Source of the DNA: Methanofastidiosum sp.
GTDB taxonomy: Archaea > Methanobacteriota_B > Thermococci > Methanofastidiosales > Methanofastidiosaceae
DNA: 64,000 nt
Direction of reading: 5' to 3'
Assembly: GCA_035362715.1 (NCBI GenBank)
Contig: DAOSDU010000002.1
Span: forward strand, 131,698-195,697
The notes beneath the pieces are model-generated. The model was given only the letters and a program-made list of their open reading frames with translations, ran no database searches and was not told the origin of the DNA. Each line of letters opens with the position of its first letter. Position 1 is the first letter of the stretch. The translations under genes and the position numbers were made by a program. Shown piece after piece: positions 9,204 to 18,218 of this stretch.

Positions 9204-10109
9204 CTATAATTTTTGCCTGTTACTGCATTCTTCTTTATCTTGAAGTCTTTGCCATTGTTTATCTATGATCGTTTGAACTTCTTTAACGAAATCCTCTGAC
9301 AGATGTCTGAATCTTCCCTGTAGTTTATAGTATTCAATGACTTGCTTTGTCTTTTTCTTATAATTTATGGTGTAGGTGCCATTTTCAATTTCATATAAGG
9401 GGAATATTCCAGTCTCTGTTGCAAGTCTCCCTATTTCTAGGCCAATTTCTGGTTGGTACCTCCATCCAGTCGGGCAAACAGAATAAGCGTGGATATAAGA
9501 AGGTCCTTTGATGCTTTTTGCCTTTTCTATTTTCTTAATGAAATCCATTGGATAAGAGGGATTAACTGTAGCTGCATAAGGAATATTGTGCGCTGCTACT
9601 ATTTCCATCATATTCTTCTTATTTCTAGTTCTCCATCCCCCATGCTTCCCAACTGGATTTGTAGTAGTTGTAGCACCCATTGGAGTGAGACTAGAGGTCT
9701 GCATCCCGGTGTTCATGTAAGCTTCATTATCATAGCATACATACATAATTTCATGACCTCTTTCTATGGCACCAGAAAGTGCCTGAATCCCTATATCGGC
9801 GGTGCCACCATCGCCTGCAAAGCCAACAACTGTGATTTTTTCTTTTTTACCTTTAATCTTCAAAGCCGCTTCAACACCTGAAGCTGTAGCAGCAGTCGTT
9901 TCAAAGGCATTATACAATAAGGGTATACCTAAACAGGTATCAGGAAAAGTTCCTGGTATTGCCGCAAAACAACAAGCAGGTATGTTCATTATTGTGTTTT
10001 TCCCCAAAACTTTTAGGAGATATCTAGCAACTAGCATAGCTCCACATCCGGGGCATGCTGTGTGACCGGAATAAATAAATTCTTCAGTGGGTATACCTGC
10101 TCTTTTCAT
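9204..10109 (-). CDS. porB: Pyruvate:ferredoxin oxidoreductase, beta subunit
   Basis: Thiamine-diphosphate-binding subunit of the archaeal four-subunit pyruvate synthase, which interconverts pyruvate and acetyl-CoA plus CO2 with ferredoxin. 301 aa. An N-terminal CPGCG iron-sulfur motif (about 20-24) and the ThDP/Mg motif GDGGTADIG...NEAYMNTG (about 99-135) are present, as is CPTGWRYQPE, typical of PorB rather than the branched-chain VorB. It is the last gene of the porGDAB operon, 2 bp after porA. Confidence 0.9.
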   Translation of the reverse strand: MKRAGIPTEEFIYSGHTACPGCGAMLVARYLLKVLGKNTIMNIPACCFAAIPGTFPDTCLGIPLLYNAFETTAATASGVEAALKIKGKKEKITVVGFAGDGGTADIGIQALSGAIERGHEIMYVCYDNEAYMNTGMQTSSLTPMGATTTTNPVGKHGGWRTRNKKNMMEIVAAHNIPYAATVNPSYPMDFIKKIEKAKSIKGPSYIHAYSVCPTGWRYQPEIGLEIGRLATETGIFPLYEIENGTYTINYKKKTKQVIEYYKLQGRFRHLSEDFVKEVQTIIDKQWQRLQDKEECSNRQKL

Positions 10110-10111
10110 AA

Positions 10112-11290
10112 TTACACCTTAATATCAATCCATTCAACTGGATTGTCAATTTTATTATTCTTTAAACAATTGAAACAATTATCATAAACTCTGCTAATGG
10201 TGTCCATAGTAATATCTCTGCCACCTATCCCAAGAATAAAATTCTTAATCAGGGGCGAATTCTTTACCCCATACAGAGATGCTTTCAACTCAGAAAAAAT
10301 TGCACCTTCGTGCCCAAAAGAGAATGATCTATCAATTACCCCTACAAAAGAGACCTTTGATAATGCTTTATTTAGTTCCTCTGAAGGAAATGGCCTAAAC
10401 ATTCTCAATCTAATAAGCCCAACTTTTACTCCTTTTTTTCTAAATAAATCTACAGTTTCTTTAACAGTTCCAGCAGCCGCACCTGAAACAATCAGGACAA
10501 CTTCTGCGTCATCAACATTATAAAGTTCCAGTGGGCCAGTATATTTCCTTCCAAATTCTTTATAGAAATCTTCTTCAATTTGATTCAATTTTGGTATTAC
10601 TCTGTCCATGGCTTCTTGTATTTTGTACCTGAATTCAGAATACCACTGGTGAGGCATTGAAAGAGACCCAATGCTGAGTGGGTTTTCTATATCTAGCGAG
10701 TACAAAGGATCATATTGTGGAAGAAAATTATCGACTAAATCTTGATCAGGGATATCAACAATCTCGGAGGTATGGGATAAATAAAAAGCATCTAAGCCCA
10801 CCATGGCTGGCAAATGGATTTCTTTGTCTTCGCATAATTTGTAGGACATTATTACGGTGTCTAGTACCTCTTGGTTACTTTCAGCATAAAATTGTATCCA
10901 TCCTGTATCTCTTTGAGACATCATATCTGTATGTTCAACCCATACATTCCAAGGTGGGGCCAAAGCTCTATTTACATTTGCCATGACTACGGGGGTTCTT
11001 GCGCCAGAAGCCCAATGAAGGAGTTCATGCATTAATACTAATCCTTGGGAGGATGTAGCTGTAAATGTTCTGGCTCCTGTCTGAGAAGCTGCGATGCATG
11101 CGGCCATTGCAGAATGTTCTGATTCCACGTGAAGATATTCAGCTTTGAGCTCTCCGTCTGAAACAAATTGTGCAAGTTTCTCAACGATAATTGTCTGAGG
11201 TGTTATGGGATAGGCGGCTATTACTTCTGCCCTAGAAAGCCTTGCTCCCCAAGCAGCTGCTATGTTGCCAGTCATTATCTTCTTTACCAT
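10112..11290 (-). CDS. porA: Pyruvate:ferredoxin oxidoreductase, alpha subunit
   Basis: 392-aa subunit of pyruvate synthase carrying the pyrimidine-binding and transketolase C-terminal domains. Recognisable motifs are AYPITPQT near residue 24, VESEHSAM near 56, TSSQGL near 79 and WVEHTDMMSQRDTGWIQ near 115-130, all typical of POR alpha chains. Its start overlaps the stop of porD by 1 bp. The substrate is inferred as pyruvate from the PorG-D-A-B set; another 2-oxoacid is less likely. Confidence 0.92.
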   Translation of the reverse strand: MVKKIMTGNIAAAWGARLSRAEVIAAYPITPQTIIVEKLAQFVSDGELKAEYLHVESEHSAMAACIAASQTGARTFTATSSQGLVLMHELLHWASGARTPVVMANVNRALAPPWNVWVEHTDMMSQRDTGWIQFYAESNQEVLDTVIMSYKLCEDKEIHLPAMVGLDAFYLSHTSEIVDIPDQDLVDNFLPQYDPLYSLDIENPLSIGSLSMPHQWYSEFRYKIQEAMDRVIPKLNQIEEDFYKEFGRKYTGPLELYNVDDAEVVLIVSGAAAGTVKETVDLFRKKGVKVGLIRLRMFRPFPSEELNKALSKVSFVGVIDRSFSFGHEGAIFSELKASLYGVKNSPLIKNFILGIGGRDITMDTISRVYDNCFNCLKNNKIDNPVEWIDIKV

Positions 11291-11577
11291 TATTTTCCCT
11301 CCCTCCCCATTCTAATCGCAGTTTTAGGGCATTCGTGAGCGCATATCCCACATCCCTTACAGTAATCATAATTAATAATAGGGAATCCTTCTTCATCAAC
11401 ATATATGGCTATATCGGGACAACATCTCCAGCAAATGCTGCATTTGATGCATTTGCTTTTATCTACCTCTGGTCTAAAGACCCTCCAGGTTCCAGTTTTT
11501 TGATTAAGTGACGGAACATTCGACACAGAGGCTTCGGGTAAATCCTTTATTGATGATAATTTTTCAAATTTTTTCAT
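11290..11577 (-). CDS. porD: Pyruvate:ferredoxin oxidoreductase, delta (ferredoxin) subunit
   Basis: 95-aa two-[4Fe-4S] ferredoxin subunit that relays electrons from the ThDP site to external ferredoxin. Two CxxCxxCxxxC clusters are visible: CIKCSICWRCCP (about 41-52) and CKGCGICAHECP (about 73-84). Upstream of porA and downstream of porG within the operon. Confidence 0.92.
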   Translation of the reverse strand: MKKFEKLSSIKDLPEASVSNVPSLNQKTGTWRVFRPEVDKSKCIKCSICWRCCPDIAIYVDEEGFPIINYDYCKGCGICAHECPKTAIRMGREGK

Positions 11578-11584
11578 ATGATCA

Positions 11585-12127
11585 TTACATTATAGTTTTA
11601 TTATAGGCCTGAGTTGCGGCCTTAATGTTCTCCTCTTTTTTAGAAGGAATATTCTCCTTTATCGCTAATAATATAGATTCAAGCATAACTTCTCCGGATA
11701 TTTTGGCAAACGAGCCAAGAATAGAAGTATTTACAATAGGTGCCATTTTCGAGCCCAGTTTGTTTTCTAATGCAATTGATGTTGCATCAACAGTTGCTGT
11801 CTTAAAAGAAAGATTGTAATCTTTGGGATCTTTGTCGGAATTTATGAGAACTACTCCTCCTTTTCCCAGACCAGAAGTTACATCTGTGACATCCATTAGT
11901 GTTGGGTCAAGGACAACAATATAATTTGGGGTATAGACCTGACTTCTTATTTTAATGGGATTTTTATCTATTCTTGTAAACGAAGTAACGGGTGCACCCC
12001 TTCTTTCAACACCAAAGTATGGAAAAGCTTGGACATATTTTCCTTCTCGAAAAGCTGCGTCGGCTAGAATATTTGATGCGACTACAGCGCCTTGCCCACC
12101 TCTCCCATGAAATCTTATTTCTATCAA
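11585..12127 (-). CDS. porG: Pyruvate:ferredoxin oxidoreductase, gamma subunit
   Basis: 180-aa gamma subunit of pyruvate synthase, with the family signature GRGGQGAV (residues 8-15) and [12 protein letters not shown] near 36-47. First gene of porGDAB. The start is TTG at 12127 with GAGGGA 5-10 nt upstream. An AT-rich stretch reading AAAAATATAAAAT on the minus strand farther upstream is a plausible promoter. Confidence 0.9.
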
Positions 12128-12225
12128 AAAATCCCTCTAGATTATAATGATTTTATATTTTTAAAAAGCTTTTTACTGCTAAGTACGAAGATAAATAAGT
12201 TAACTTATAAAATAAGGTCCATTAA

Positions 12226-12693
12226 CTAAATTAACATTTTTTCATAATCCTGGACAATGTATTTTTTGCCTTTCTGAATTACTTTATGGCCCTCTCTTTC
12301 CAAAAGCTGTTTCTGATAGTTAATGCCACCAGGGTAATTTTCATTTATTATCCCTCCTGTTTTTAGAGTTCTCCAATAGGGGGTAATATCTGCCTTCCCC
12401 TCCAAAGCGGCCTCATTTGCAGCATGAGCACTAATCCATGCAAAAATTCCAGTAGTCAAAGGGCACCCTATAGACGCATTGTGTTTTTCTGCAAGTTTTT
12501 TCCTAATTTGATCAATCGTAATTAGCTTTCCTTCTGGAACAGTTCTCATTATTTCATTGACTTCAATAGGGGCAGGAATAACAACTGTACCCTCCCCCCA
12601 TCTTTTAGACATCTTCTCGGTTATTATTTCAACTTTTGGCAAATCTTTGCTATCTTCTAATTTTTCTCTCCATGATTTATTTCTTGTACTCAT
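12226..12693 (-). CDS. MGMT/alkyltransferase-like DNA-binding protein lacking catalytic Cys
   Basis: 155 aa with the helix-turn-helix DNA-binding domain of O6-methylguanine methyltransferases (about residues 40-140; PEGKLITIDQI at the start). Where the methyltransferases have PCHRV this protein has PYWRT, so the acceptor cysteine is replaced by Tyr. This matches the alkyltransferase-like (ATL) class, which flags alkylated bases for other repair pathways without demethylating them. Single gene between porG and a transporter. Class is inferred from the motif. Confidence 0.65.
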   Translation of the reverse strand: MSTRNKSWREKLEDSKDLPKVEIITEKMSKRWGEGTVVIPAPIEVNEIMRTVPEGKLITIDQIRKKLAEKHNASIGCPLTTGIFAWISAHAANEAALEGKADITPYWRTLKTGGIINENYPGGINYQKQLLEREGHKVIQKGKKYIVQDYEKMLI

Positions 12694-12720
12694 CTTAATT
12701 CCTGTATACCATCATTGTTT

Positions 12721-13638
12721 TTATTTTAAATAATTTATTGATTTAGATCTTAGTTTTTTTATTTCATAATAAAGTGGGGAAAAAAGCTGTTCAACAATAT
12801 AGTAAACAACTGGGAAGAACACAACTTCAGGCTCGAAAAACGAAACAACAATTATTGCAAGGCTTATATTCTTAAAAAAAGACGGTATAAAAATTGATTC
12901 TTTTTCTTCCATTTTCAATTTTAAGATATTAGAGGAGATTGTCATAAATAAAATTATAACGATGATGAAAAATAGGGATAAGAATATTGAAAGAAATAAA
13001 TAATCTTTTACTAAGTCGAGCCTTTCAACGCTTTTGGAAACTGCGATGTATATTATGATTCCCATAACAAAAAAAGAAATATTTGAATTCAAAATTTTTG
13101 TAAGTTTTTTCCTGACAATAATTGAAATCAACACAGGGATGAAGATTATTAGTGCCATCTCCAAGAACATCTTTTGGGCGTTGACGTTTATTTCATCCCT
13201 TAGAATTAGATATATGTAAGTTGGAGTTATTAGAGGAGATGCTAGTATAGTTGTTACTATCAAAAGTAAAGTAATCTCAACTTTCCCGCCTAGCTCTTTG
13301 GACCATACTAGAGTAGACCCTGCGGCCAGAGGCACAGATCCTGTGATGAAAATTCCAATAAATAATGGAAAATTGATTAAATTCATTTTGAGGAGGGATA
13401 TCCCTATAATAAAGAATAGTACCGGGATGAAAGCATAGCATGTGAAGAATCCCAGCAAAAAAGGCTTTAAGAGTTCTATGTATTTTTTATAAATCTTAAA
13501 ATCGACTTTAATTGTGGATAAGAAGATTAGGATGCTTTGTAGAAGTGGCACTATTGGGGATATCTCTTTTCCATATGAAGGAAAATAGATGCCGAGTACT
13601 ATAGAAGAAATAATTATAATTAAAGGAATCCCAAACAT
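12721..13638 (-). CDS. BASS-type (bile acid:sodium symporter/arsenite permease-like) transporter
   Basis: About 305 aa, almost entirely hydrophobic with around nine to ten membrane segments. A conserved GSVPLAAGSTLVWSKELGG loop (about 102-120) resembles the discontinuous-helix region of the SBF/ACR3 family of secondary transporters for organic anions or arsenite. The substrate is not predictable. ATG at 13638 is preferred over the preceding in-frame TTG. No ars-type neighbour is present. Confidence 0.7.
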   Translation of the reverse strand: MFGIPLIIIISSIVLGIYFPSYGKEISPIVPLLQSILIFLSTIKVDFKIYKKYIELLKPFLLGFFTCYAFIPVLFFIIGISLLKMNLINFPLFIGIFITGSVPLAAGSTLVWSKELGGKVEITLLLIVTTILASPLITPTYIYLILRDEINVNAQKMFLEMALIIFIPVLISIIVRKKLTKILNSNISFFVMGIIIYIAVSKSVERLDLVKDYLFLSIFLSLFFIIVIILFMTISSNILKLKMEEKESIFIPSFFKNISLAIIVVSFFEPEVVFFPVVYYIVEQLFSPLYYEIKKLRSKSINYLK

Positions 13639-13691
13639 CAAGGATTATAAAATAGATTAATATTAAAGTTTATTGTAGGTAAAAGTCTTAT

Positions 13692-14114
13692 CTAATATCT
13701 GAATTTTTTATCAATTAGACTCCTTGCATATAAAATTCTTTCATCCATTCTTTTTACCATATGATCCCTTAGAAACGGGCGGAGTCTTTTTTTCATTTTG
13801 ACATACTCGCCTTCAATATCCTGAAAATTACTAATTACTTTAGGATCACGTACTCCTCTCGAGTTTTCAAGGAACTTTACAAAATTCTCAACCCTTTCCT
13901 CATAAGCATCCCAGATCATTTTCATCCCAAATAGTTCATCTTCCACTACTACCTCTCCTTCGGAGTAATAAGGAACTGAACTAACGTCTTTTCTTGGAAT
14001 TGGTCTTTTGGCAGGATCTTTTGGGATGCCTTCCTTCTTTGGGGCATAAAAGAAATAGATTACACAAAGGATTGCTATTAAAACAACTGCACCTATCAGA
14101 ATCTCGTAAATCAT
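13692..14114 (-). CDS. Hypothetical single-pass membrane protein
   Basis: 140 aa, not recognised. An N-terminal membrane anchor (about residues 4-26) is followed by a Pro/Lys-rich linker (27-50) and a soluble, charged, probably helical domain (55-140). The topology suggests a small cytoplasmic domain tethered to the membrane. Lies 34 bp downstream of the phosphoesterase gene on the same strand. Confidence 0.6.
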   Translation of the reverse strand: MIYEILIGAVVLIAILCVIYFFYAPKKEGIPKDPAKRPIPRKDVSSVPYYSEGEVVVEDELFGMKMIWDAYEERVENFVKFLENSRGVRDPKVISNFQDIEGEYVKMKKRLRPFLRDHMVKRMDERILYARSLIDKKFRY

Positions 14115-14148
14115 GCAATTAATTTATTTTACCTGTATTTAAATATAT

Positions 14149-14793
14149 TTAATCGATTTCTTTTAGTTCGACTTTTACCACTTTTGCATCTATTCTTATC
14201 GTTCCGTAATAACCTTCTTTTAAAGGCCCAGGATTTAGCAGTTGAGTATTGCCAATAGAATCAATTGCTCTTGATTCATGAACGTGCCCAGAAACTGCAA
14301 CAAGCGGCTGCATTTTCTCTATGATACTTCTAACTGATGTACTTCCTATTGATTTGCTATTCCCAATCCTGTCCAATTTAGTTCCATATGGCGGTACGTG
14401 AGTTACTAGAACCATATTCTTAAAGGAAAGTTTTGAAAGTCCTGCCATTATTTGATCTTCCTCATACTCAGAAGGAGTTCCAAAAGGAGACTTATTTGAT
14501 CCCCCAAATCCCCCTATAGCATAATCTGCTACTTTGACTTCCTTTTCATGGAGTGAAATCCCTAATGATTCTATATGGTCCTTGACTTCACTTTTGTCGC
14601 AGTTTCCAAAAATAGTATAGAATTGGATATTTGGTATAAGTTCCAATACTTCTTTGGCCTCTTTTTCTCCGCCAAATGAAGTGATATCCCCACAACAGAG
14701 TAAAAGGTCAAATTCTCTTATATCAATAGAATCAAACAATTTCTTTAAAGAACTTTTCTTTCCATGTATATCCGTTATTGCACAAATATTCAT
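14149..14793 (-). CDS. Calcineurin-like metallophosphoesterase
   Basis: 214-aa cytosolic dinuclear-metal phosphoesterase. All five family motifs are present: TDIHG (residues 7-11), CGDIT (35-39), FGNCD (about 60-64), THVPP (about 131-135) and SGHVHE (about 173-178). It resembles archaeal YfcE/MJ0936-like enzymes acting on phosphodiesters; the physiological substrate is unknown. ATG start. Confidence 0.85.
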   Translation of the reverse strand: MNICAITDIHGKKSSLKKLFDSIDIREFDLLLCCGDITSFGGEKEAKEVLELIPNIQFYTIFGNCDKSEVKDHIESLGISLHEKEVKVADYAIGGFGGSNKSPFGTPSEYEEDQIMAGLSKLSFKNMVLVTHVPPYGTKLDRIGNSKSIGSTSVRSIIEKMQPLVAVSGHVHESRAIDSIGNTQLLNPGPLKEGYYGTIRIDAKVVKVELKEID

Positions 14794-14937
14794 AAAACAG
14801 AAGTCAATAATTTCTATTTAAAGATTTTGAAGGAGAAGGTAATAAAAAGCATACTGGCGATATGGCTGAAATAATACCTCCTCCTCAACTCACAATCAAT
14901 AATTGTATTTTTAAATCTTGCGTAATGTAGGAATAAC

Positions 14938-15705
14938 TCAATACTCGGCAATTACCAACATCTCAAAATCTTCAGTTGTTAATTTATCTTTTCTGCTAAA
15001 CGCTCCTTGCTTGCAGCCGTATATATCAACTTTTTTAAATCCCAATGATTTTAATAACCATGTTATTTCAGAGGGAACATAATATCTTTCATCACACTTG
15101 ATCTTCTTTTTATTTCCATCGTCATCTGTAAACTCTAATACTGATTTATCTCTGAAGGTCATTAAATCAAATGTATTCTCCAGATTTTTTCCATCGACAG
15201 AATTGGAGTTGATAAAATCTTTAACAGAATGAAATAGTGGGAAAAGACCATTTAGAGTAGTCAAGATTAATTTTCCCCCATCCTTTAAGGACTTAGCAGC
15301 ATTTTGAAGAATCATAAAGTTCATTTCATCGGTCTCCATTAATGGAAATCCACCTTCACAGATGATGAGTGCAAGATCAAATTCTTTTTCAAATTTTAAA
15401 TCTCTTGCATCTGCTTTAATGAAATCAACTTTTACTTTAGATTCCTTAGCCTTTTCTATCGCTCTCTCCAACATACATTCAGAAAGGTCAATCCCAGTTA
15501 CATTATATCCTCTTTTTGCAAGTTCTATAGAATGCCTACCTGTACCGCAACCGATATCTATAATTTTCTTAGATTTATCTTTTTTAATTTCTTTTTCAAT
15601 GAAATCTATTTCTCCCATTGTTCCTTTAGTATACCCTTCTGTTTCGTAAGTTTCAGCATAATTTTGAAATAATTCTTCGTACCATTTTGCCATGAATAAA
15701 TTCAT
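14938..15705 (-). CDS. Class I SAM-dependent methyltransferase
   Basis: 255 aa with a Rossmann-type SAM fold: motif I IDIGCGTG near residues 44-51, the acidic residue in GIDLSE near 71-76, and the motif IV region FDLALIICEGG near 109-120. The substrate is unknown; the closest general type is the UbiE/small-molecule class. A second Met at 15693 (MAKWYEELF) is an alternative start. Transcribed alone. Confidence 0.8.
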   Translation of the reverse strand: MNLFMAKWYEELFQNYAETYETEGYTKGTMGEIDFIEKEIKKDKSKKIIDIGCGTGRHSIELAKRGYNVTGIDLSECMLERAIEKAKESKVKVDFIKADARDLKFEKEFDLALIICEGGFPLMETDEMNFMILQNAAKSLKDGGKLILTTLNGLFPLFHSVKDFINSNSVDGKNLENTFDLMTFRDKSVLEFTDDDGNKKKIKCDERYYVPSEITWLLKSLGFKKVDIYGCKQGAFSRKDKLTTEDFEMLVIAEY

Positions 15706-15926
15706 TCTACTTTTCTTTATATTATTTTTGTCAATTTCCTGAAAAGTAAAATCTCGTCAATTAAAATAATAATTCTCGGATAGTAGTCTAATATGTATTA
15801 ATGAGTCTTTTATGCTACCCAGAATTTGATAATACAAAATGGGTCTAATCCTATCTGGATAATTATGTCTATAGATTTACCAAAATTTAAAAAAAATATA
15901 TTAAAAAAATAAATAATTTTTTAAAT
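15706..15926. other. Intergenic region with no recognised gene
   Basis: 221 bp of AT-rich DNA between peroxiredoxin and methyltransferase genes, both on the minus strand. No convincing ORF, tRNA-like fold or strong inverted repeat was seen; it should hold the methyltransferase promoter. Confidence 0.4.
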
Positions 15927-16610
15927 TTATTTTTCTTTTCTAAAGCACATAAACCAGTCAAGACAGTATTTGCCTTCTTCTTTTTTCTCCATCCTTTCTT
16001 TAGCCACGCCACAAGATCCGGGAGGCGGAATTATTACGTCGTCGCCCGGTTGCCAGTTGGCCGGAGTTGCAATTTGTTCTTTGTCTGATTTCTGCATTGC
16101 AAGAAGTAATCTCTTGATTTCTTGCATATTTCTTCCATTTGATAGCGGATAATAGAGCATTGCCCTTACTTTTGCTTTAGGATCTATTAGGAATACCGCC
16201 CTTACCGCCTGAGTTGTAGATGCATTTGGTTGGACCATTCCAAATTTCTTTGAAATATCCATCTTTAAGTCTTCTATTACGGGGAACATAATTTCAACAT
16301 TTTTCATGCCTTTATATTCGATCTTTTCTTTTATAGTTCTTAACCAAGCTATATGGGCATAAATACTATCTATCGATAATCCTATTAACTCACAATTTAA
16401 ATCTTTGAGTTCTTTCTGCATTGATGCAAAAGTCATAAATTCAGTTGTGCATACGGGAGTAAAGTCTGCCGGATGACTGAAAAATATCACCCATTTACCC
16501 TTGTAGTCTTCTGGAAAATTTATTTCTCCCATTGTAGTTTTTGCTTTAAATTTAGGTGCGTCATCACCTATTAATGGCATACTCATTTGTTGTTTAGATT
16601 CTTCTTCCAT
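15927..16610 (-). CDS. Peroxiredoxin (archaeal Prx6-type)
   Basis: 227-aa thiol peroxidase reducing peroxides in the cytoplasm. The peroxidatic Cys54 lies in PADFTPVCTTEF, and Arg/Thr of the active site are conserved. The extended C-terminus has further cysteines (SCG near 200, and two near 217-222) like the archaeal decameric Prx enzymes that use C-terminal resolving cysteines. ATG start with a GGTGA site upstream. Expected to protect the oxygen-sensitive methanogenic enzymes. Confidence 0.9.
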   Translation of the reverse strand: MEEESKQQMSMPLIGDDAPKFKAKTTMGEINFPEDYKGKWVIFFSHPADFTPVCTTEFMTFASMQKELKDLNCELIGLSIDSIYAHIAWLRTIKEKIEYKGMKNVEIMFPVIEDLKMDISKKFGMVQPNASTTQAVRAVFLIDPKAKVRAMLYYPLSNGRNMQEIKRLLLAMQKSDKEQIATPANWQPGDDVIIPPPGSCGVAKERMEKKEEGKYCLDWFMCFRKEK

Positions 16611-16800
16611 TTATTCACCAACTCAACATTTTATTTTATGTTGCTAGATTTATTGGAAATTGAATATATATAACTTTATACATTTTGAAATATAATCTTA
16701 AAGATAAATAATTTAAAGAATATTAGTTTTTATATAATAATTAATATTAATTAAAGATTCTCTTATTTTCCTAAATATTTTTTTTAATAAAGACTTAGTA

Positions 16801-16828
16801 ATCATTCAGCTTAACTTAATAAACTATG
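16801..16828. repeat. Direct repeat copy 1 flanking the beta-propeller gene
   Basis: 28-bp element beginning ATCATTCAG and ending TTAATAAACTATG. The copy at 17783-17810 matches at 25 of 28 positions with no gaps. The two copies bracket the secreted repeat protein at 16900-17694. Confidence 0.6.
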
Positions 16829-16849
16829 AATTAAATCGATAAGCAAATG

Positions 16850-16859
16850 TTTATATATT
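16850..16859 (+). promoter_or_regulatory. TATA box of the secreted repeat protein gene
   Basis: TTTATATATT about 45 nt before the GTG start, leaving a short leader that includes a GGTGAT Shine-Dalgarno at 16889-16894. Confidence 0.55.
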
Positions 16860-16899
16860 AACTACCAATTTATTTTGGCAATTATAACGGTGATTTATT

Positions 16900-17694
16900 G
16901 TGAAAAAAATAATAAAGATATTTCTGATTATCTCTGTTCTTGTATTTACCACGATTTCTGGTGTTATGGGAACAAAAGTTCTTTCTGAAAAAATGATAAC
17001 TAGCGATACACATAATCAGCAGCGTCCTGCAATATACGGCGACATAGTGGTCTGGGAGGATACTAGAGACTACAATACTACTGGAAATGACATCTATGGT
17101 TACAATCTAAAGACTAAGGAAGAGTTTGCCATATGCACAGAGGAAAGAAATCAAACGAACCCAGCCATATACGGCGACATCGTCGTCTGGATGGACAATA
17201 GAAGTAGTCCTAACTGGGACATCTACGGCTACAATCTAAAGACTGGGGAGAAGTTAACGATATGCAAGTATGCAAGTGCTCAGCGATATTCTGCAATATA
17301 CGGCGACATCGTCGTCTGGATGGACTATAGAAGCGATAACTGGGACATCTACGGCTACAATCTAAAGACCCAGCAGGATTTCCCTATATGCACAGCTGTA
17401 AATACTCAGTATTTTCCTGCAATATATGGCGACATCGTCGTCTGGGAGGATAAGAGAAGTGGGACTACAGATATCTACGGCTACAATCTGAAAACTAAGC
17501 AGGAGTTCCCTATATGCACATATACAAGTGCTCAGTCTTTTCCTGCAATCTACTGTGACCGGGTGGTATGGGAAGACTCTAGAAACGGTAACGCCGACAT
17601 TTACCTTGCATATCTAGACGTCGTATGCAGAGAATCAAAATCCCTTCCAATGCAACAGTTCATGAAGATATTGGGCCTAGGCAAGGAAGAATAG
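16900..17694 (+). CDS. Secreted TolB/beta-propeller-like repeat protein
   Basis: 264 aa. A signal peptide (residues 1-24, Lys-rich then hydrophobic) is followed by five tandem repeats of about 42 residues. Each repeat has the core YGDIVVWxDxR and DIYGYNLKT; the fifth is degenerate (YCDRVVW). Such repeats form propeller blades of surface proteins, as in methanogen envelope proteins. The repeats are nearly identical at DNA level and noticeably richer in GC than the surroundings, suggesting recent duplication or acquisition. GTG start with GGTGAT upstream. The C-terminus has no membrane anchor, so it is probably exported or loosely held on the surface. The ligand is unknown. Confidence 0.8.
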   Translation: MKKIIKIFLIISVLVFTTISGVMGTKVLSEKMITSDTHNQQRPAIYGDIVVWEDTRDYNTTGNDIYGYNLKTKEEFAICTEERNQTNPAIYGDIVVWMDNRSSPNWDIYGYNLKTGEKLTICKYASAQRYSAIYGDIVVWMDYRSDNWDIYGYNLKTQQDFPICTAVNTQYFPAIYGDIVVWEDKRSGTTDIYGYNLKTKQEFPICTYTSAQSFPAIYCDRVVWEDSRNGNADIYLAYLDVVCRESKSLPMQQFMKILGLGKEE

Positions 17695-17782
17695 ATTTAT
17701 TTTATTTATTAAAGCTCTTTTCTTGGATAAACCATTTCGTTTATTTTAATCTTATATTCCAATTCCCTATAACATTAGTAAA

Positions 17783-17810
17783 ATCATTCAGTTAAAGTTA
17801 ATAAACTATG
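17783..17810. repeat. Direct repeat copy 2 flanking the beta-propeller gene
   Basis: Second copy of the 28-bp element at 16801-16828, differing at three internal positions. It lies about 90 bp after the repeat-protein stop and 184 bp before hypC. Confidence 0.6.
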
Positions 17811-17993
17811 CTAGTTAATAAGTAGTTTATGATTTTTTGTTAAGCTCTATAGTCAAATCTATAAATAAATGATCTTATACAAAAAGAAAAAATCTTGAAA
17901 ACATTTAATAATCTATTTTATAAGTGAAGTCTAATCAATAAAATAAATCTATACAAAGAAAGACTTTTTAATCGATATACTGAGGTAAAAATC

Positions 17994-18218
17994 ATGTGTC
18001 TTGCAGTTCCAGGTAAAGTTATTGAAATAAAAGACAGTGTCGGAATAGTTGATTTCAACGGAATTAAAAGAGAAGTAAGATTAGACCTTGTAGATGTTAT
18101 TATTGGAGACTATGTAATTGTCCATACTGGATTTGCAATTGAAAAAATGGACGAGAGAGAAGCTCTGGAATCTTTGGAGATCTGGAAAGAACTCCTAAAA
18201 GCTCAGGAGGATTTTTAG
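17994..18218 (+). CDS. hypC: [NiFe]-hydrogenase maturation chaperone HypC
   Basis: 74-aa HypC/HupF protein that with HypD assembles and delivers the Fe(CN)2CO unit to the hydrogenase large subunit. N-terminal Met-Cys-Leu-Ala-Val-Pro-Gly, including the essential Cys2, is intact. A GAGGT site lies 7-11 nt upstream of the ATG. Its stop overlaps the hypD GTG start by 1 bp, so the two are coupled. Confidence 0.95.
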   Translation: MCLAVPGKVIEIKDSVGIVDFNGIKREVRLDLVDVIIGDYVIVHTGFAIEKMDEREALESLEIWKELLKAQEDF

